NCBI RefSeq assembly: GCF_003944765.1
Contig: NZ_RWIU01000002.1
Span: 434,001 to 498,000, forward strand
Source: Hymenobacter perfusus
GTDB taxonomy: Bacteria; Bacteroidota; Bacteroidia; Cytophagales; Hymenobacteraceae
Direction: 5' to 3'
DNA: 64,000 bases
Shown: positions 61,158 to 64,000 of the stretch, one piece after another
Numbering within the stretch: position 1 is the stretch's first letter
Layout: every line of letters begins with the position of its first letter
The notes under the pieces: generated by a model
The model's database searches: none
What the model saw: the letters and a program-made list of their open reading frames with translations, nothing else
Told to the model about the DNA's origin: nothing
Position numbers and translations under genes: made by a program

Positions 61158-62969
61158 TTACTGCCAGGTTTCGGTGCGGGTCTGGCTGGAGCCGCTGGGC
61201 GTGAAGGTGCGGTTGGCGCCGCCTTCGTAGAGCACGTTGCCGGCTGCATCCTTGCGGATGTACTTATACTGCACGCTGGTGCCGCTGGTCAGGTTAATGG
61301 TGCCTTTCCACACGGGGTAGGTAGCGCCGCTGAGCTTAATGGCGTTGGCCGTATTCCAGGCACCCAGTTGGGCGGTGCTGCCCAGTACGTACACATCCTG
61401 CCCCGATACGGTGCCGCTGTACGTGACGTTGAACGATACGGCCGTGGTACCGCCGGTGGGGGGAGGCGTGGTGCCGCCGGTGCTGCCGGGTACCCACACC
61501 GCGTAGCTGCGGGCGTTTACCGGGAATACGCCGGTGCCATTGGCGTCGGTGGTCACGGTGCCGCCGGTGTTGCCGGTTTTGTCGGTCAGCGTGGCGCTCT
61601 TGAAGGGCGTGGTGATGGTTTTGGTGCGGGCCGAGCCGCCGTCGTTGAGCAGCATCAGCAGGCCTTTGTGGGTGGCGTCGCCGGCCCGGGAGTAGGCGTA
61701 CACGTCGGCGTCGTTGACGCTGGTGTATTCGGCGGCGGCCCCGTAGGCGTTGGCCTGGCGGATGCCGTTCAGCGTCTTGATCTGGTTGCCGAGGCCATAG
61801 TTGTAGTAATCCTTGTAGAATACACAGGGGTAGCCGTTGGCACGGGTCAGGATGTAGGCGTAGGCCAGCATCTTGAAGTTGGTAACGGGTGAGTACAGCG
61901 CGCCGGGGTGGTCGGTGTCGTGGTTATCCACAAAGCTCACCGACAGCGTCGGGTTCGACTCGGTGAAACCGGCAAACTGCAGGCCGCGCATATCCCAGCT
62001 GCCGTTGCCGTTGCTCATGTCCTGGAAGGTGTAGTGCAGCGGCACGTCAAACAGGCTGGTGCGGCCCCCGGTAGCGGCGGCGTAGTTCTTCAGGTCCTGC
62101 AGGTTACGGAACCAAGCCTCGCTCACGGCAAAGCGGCCGTTGGTTTTCACCGCGTCCAGCCACTGGTTTACGTAGGGCGTGTAAATGTGCTTGGTGGCAT
62201 CGAGGCGGTAGCCGTCGAGGCTCATCTTGGTGGTAATCCAGTTGCCCCAGTTGATGGTTTCGGTCTGGTTGGACGCGTTGTTGTTGTACTGGATTTCCGA
62301 GCCCAGCAGGTTGTCGTAGGCGTCGTTGTTGGCGTAGGGCTGGAAGTCCCAGCTTTTCCACTGGTACCAGCCATTGTTGGGCGCCTGCTGCGTGCCGGTG
62401 AAGTTGTTGAAGCCCCACTTGTAGCTGCTATACGTATTGCCGCGGCCGGGGAAGTTGAACTTAGTGTACACCAGGTTGCCATTCACGTTTTCCTGCGCAT
62501 CGGCCCAGGCCATGTGGTTCATTACCATGTCCTCGTACACCTGCAGGCCCTGGCCCTTCATGGCCCCGATAGCAGTCTGCAGCTGCCCGATGGTGCCGTA
62601 ACGCGTGGCTACGGAGCCTTTCTGGTTGAATTCGCCCAAATCGTAGCGGTCATACACGCCGTAGCCGACGTCGCTTTGGCTGCCACCTTTGTAGGCTGGG
62701 GGCAGCCAGAGGGCCGTAATGCCAGCGGCCTTCAGCTCAGCTGCCTTGGAGCCCAGCACCTGCCACCAGGTGCCCTGCGCGTTGCTGATTGGCACATCCC
62801 AGTAAAACGCCTGCATCATCACGCCATTGGTCACCACGGCATTCTGGCCAGATGAAGTGGCCTGGGGCACGGCCGTGGCCGTGGGCTGCAGTTCCTCTTT
62901 GCTGCACGAAGACAACAGGGAACCAGCCGCCAGCAGCCCCGAGAGGGCTACGGTCAGTTTTGCTTTCAT
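61158..62969 (-). CDS. Lipoprotein alpha-amylase (GH13) with C-terminal CBM20
   Basis: The 603-residue secreted amylase has a lipoprotein signal (MKAKLTVALSGLLAAGSLLSSC), a GH13 barrel (VMMQAFYWDVP; GVYDRYDLGEFNQKG; nucleophile Asp in GYRLDATKH; acid Glu in FAVSEAWF; transition-state Asp in FVDNHDTDHPG), a domain C, a Gly/Thr/Pro linker (GSTGGTTPPPTGGTT) and a C-terminal starch-binding CBM20 (residues about 510-603; VLGSTAQLGAWNTANAIKLS...). The barrel motifs resemble the liquefying (GH13_5) type. It hydrolyses internal alpha-1,4 bonds of starch at the cell surface. The ATG at 62969 is picked because the signal peptide starts there. No SusCD genes are adjacent. Confidence 0.93.
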   Translation of the reverse strand: MKAKLTVALSGLLAAGSLLSSCSKEELQPTATAVPQATSSGQNAVVTNGVMMQAFYWDVPISNAQGTWWQVLGSKAAELKAAGITALWLPPAYKGGSQSDVGYGVYDRYDLGEFNQKGSVATRYGTIGQLQTAIGAMKGQGLQVYEDMVMNHMAWADAQENVNGNLVYTKFNFPGRGNTYSSYKWGFNNFTGTQQAPNNGWYQWKSWDFQPYANNDAYDNLLGSEIQYNNNASNQTETINWGNWITTKMSLDGYRLDATKHIYTPYVNQWLDAVKTNGRFAVSEAWFRNLQDLKNYAAATGGRTSLFDVPLHYTFQDMSNGNGSWDMRGLQFAGFTESNPTLSVSFVDNHDTDHPGALYSPVTNFKMLAYAYILTRANGYPCVFYKDYYNYGLGNQIKTLNGIRQANAYGAAAEYTSVNDADVYAYSRAGDATHKGLLMLLNDGGSARTKTITTPFKSATLTDKTGNTGGTVTTDANGTGVFPVNARSYAVWVPGSTGGTTPPPTGGTTAVSFNVTYSGTVSGQDVYVLGSTAQLGAWNTANAIKLSGATYPVWKGTINLTSGTSVQYKYIRKDAAGNVLYEGGANRTFTPSGSSQTRTETWQ

Positions 62970-63064
62970 AAAAGTGGGTGTTTTGGTTAGTGGGATTAGA
63001 ACACTGCAAGTATACAGGGCACCAGTCGAAATCTGCCTATTCGAAACACGAGTAGCAGCATAAT

Positions 63065-63082
63065 TTAGTGAGTAATCACTAA
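63065..63082. promoter_or_regulatory. Operator-like palindrome upstream of the amylase gene
   Basis: TTAGTGA-GTAA-TCACTAA is a perfect 7-bp inverted repeat with a 4-nt centre, about 96 bp before the amylase ATG. It sits in the otherwise featureless AT-rich 62970-63230 gap. It may be a repressor or activator site for starch-responsive control (inference). Confidence 0.45.
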
Positions 63083-63230
63083 CCTCCGTTAATCTCTTTT
63101 TTAAGCAATATCCGGTTCTGTATTGATCAATGCAGTGCAATTAAAAATTGTTTCGATTGTAATAATGGGCTGTTTGCCGGTTTTGGTGCTGCATTGATGT
63201 GCAGCTTCCGTGCAAAATTTTGGCCTCACA

Positions 63231-63272
63231 AACCAAAAAAGGCCTGATCCTCGCGGAACAGGCCTTTGGTTT
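63231..63272 (-). terminator. Terminator of accC
   Basis: AAACCAAAAAAGGCCTG and CAGGCCTTTGGTTT pair around a 12-nt loop. On the minus strand the stem is followed by TTTTTTGGTTT. It lies 16 bp past the accC stop. Confidence 0.85.
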
Positions 63273-63287
63273 GGCGGAAAGTATGGT

Positions 63288-64000
63288 TTACAGCTCCGAG
63301 AAATCGAAGCTCGTTTCCAGGAACTTCGTGGTGAAGTCGCCGGCCTTGAACTGCTCGTTATCCATCAGCTTGAGGTGGAACGGGATGGTCGTTTTCACGC
63401 CTTCCACCACAAACTCGCTCAGAGCGCGCTTCATTTTCACGATGCACTCTTCCCGAGTCTGGGCCACAGTGATGAGCTTGGCAATCATCGAGTCGTAGTT
63501 CGACGGAATCTGGTAGCCGGCATACACGTGCGTATCCACGCGCACGCCGTGGCCGCCCGGGATGTGCAGCACCGTGATTTTGCCCGGTGACGGACGGAAG
63601 TCCTTCGTGGGGTCCTCGGCGTTGATGCGGCACTCCATGGCGTGCATTTTGGGCGAGTAGTTGTTGCCCGAAATCGGAATGCCCGCGGCCACCTTAATCT
63701 GCTCCTTGATCAGGTCGTAGTTGATAACTTCTTCTGTTACGGGGTGCTCCACCTGAATGCGGGTGTTCATCTCCATGAAGTAGAAGTTCCGGTCCTTGTC
63801 TACCAGGAACTCAATGGTACCCACGCCCTCGTAGCCGATGGCCGAAGCGCCGGCAATAGCCGCCGCACCCATCCGCTCGCGCAGATCATCGGTCATAAAC
63901 GGCGAAGGCGCTTCCTCCACCAGTTTCTGGTGGCGGCGCTGGATGCTGCAGTCGCGCTCCGAGAGGTGGCACACGTGGCCGAACTGGTCGCCGCACACCT
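63288..64000 (-). CDS. accC: Biotin carboxylase of acetyl-CoA carboxylase, C-terminal part (cut by window edge)
   Basis: The visible 237 residues continue beyond the window on the minus strand. They contain the biotin carboxylase landmarks [54 protein letters not shown] (ATP/metal Glu and catalytic Arg region), [13 protein letters not shown] and the C-terminal YDSMIAKLI. The enzyme carboxylates the biotin of BCCP for fatty-acid synthesis. The protein ends after SFDFSEL with no fused biotinyl domain, so it is the separate subunit type. AccB would be expected upstream, outside the window. Confidence 0.94.
   Translation of the reverse strand, partial: VCGDQFGHVCHLSERDCSIQRRHQKLVEEAPSPFMTDDLRERMGAAAIAGASAIGYEGVGTIEFLVDKDRNFYFMEMNTRIQVEHPVTEEVINYDLIKEQIKVAAGIPISGNNYSPKMHAMECRINAEDPTKDFRPSPGKITVLHIPGGHGVRVDTHVYAGYQIPSNYDSMIAKLITVAQTREECIVKMKRALSEFVVEGVKTTIPFHLKLMDNEQFKAGDFTTKFLETSFDFSEL

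Overview
The window looks like a chromosomal segment of a high-GC member of the Bacteroidota, most likely Cytophagales close to Hymenobacter (inference). The evidence is: -7 promoter boxes of the TAnnTTTG type, a protein with a C-terminal type IX secretion sorting domain, families typical of the phylum (DUF4290, DUF3109, DUF4846, DUF6438, T9SS cargo, Bat-type VWA/TPR pair, NtrC-type regulator beside an ABC efflux system), and GC-rich codon use throughout. No phage, plasmid or CRISPR locus is visible.

Layout. 1-5.4 kb: purine ring catabolism (allantoinase C-terminus, allC, allE, uraD, hiuH), then a DMP19-like gene and a CitE/malate-synthase-like DUF6986 enzyme that may use the glyoxylate released. 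5.6-15.2 kb: a tripartite efflux operon (HlyD/MacA-like adaptor, TolC-like protein, ABC ATPase, two FtsX-type permeases) with its sigma54-type regulator and histidine kinase; most of its gene junctions carry a REPIN-like inverted repeat. 15.3-20.3 kb (minus): YwqK/MORN protein, thiolase, TPR and VWA proteins. 20.4-20.9 kb: tRNA-Ser(GCT), tRNA-Pro(TGG), tRNA-Arg(TCT). 21-24.5 kb: a T9SS-sorted protein and gyrB. 24.6-27.8 kb: a repeat-rich stretch, then three minus-strand genes: an FtsZ-C-domain/FtsK-gamma fusion, an AT-rich Mrr-like endonuclease and a WYL regulator. 28-31.4 kb: convergent ppk1 and ppx. 31.5-40.3 kb (minus): a phosphoesterase-outer membrane barrel fusion, a DUF457 membrane protein, a sirtuin, DUF4846 and topA. 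40.6-49.5 kb: a chemosensory operon with a soluble poly-HAMP receptor, cheW, cheY, cheB, cheA and cheC. 49.6-60.9 kb: agmatinase-family protein, small membrane protein, two DUF4349 lipoproteins around a GAF protein, murA (Asp in place of the fosfomycin-target Cys), DUF4290, uvrD, DUF6438, a glycosyltransferase and DUF3109. 61-64 kb: a lipoprotein alpha-amylase with CBM20, and the C-terminal part of biotin carboxylase accC.

The most unusual protein is the 251-residue fusion at 27013-27768. It joins the C-terminal (T7-loop-bearing) domain of FtsZ, without the GTPase domain, to a winged helix like the DNA-reading gamma domain of FtsK. The sequence suggests a DNA-bound FtsZ modulator; that role is inference. 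The second theme is at least four unrelated families of two-hairpin inverted repeats scattered between genes. One supplies a plausible start codon to the TolC-like gene and another the stop codon of the sirtuin.
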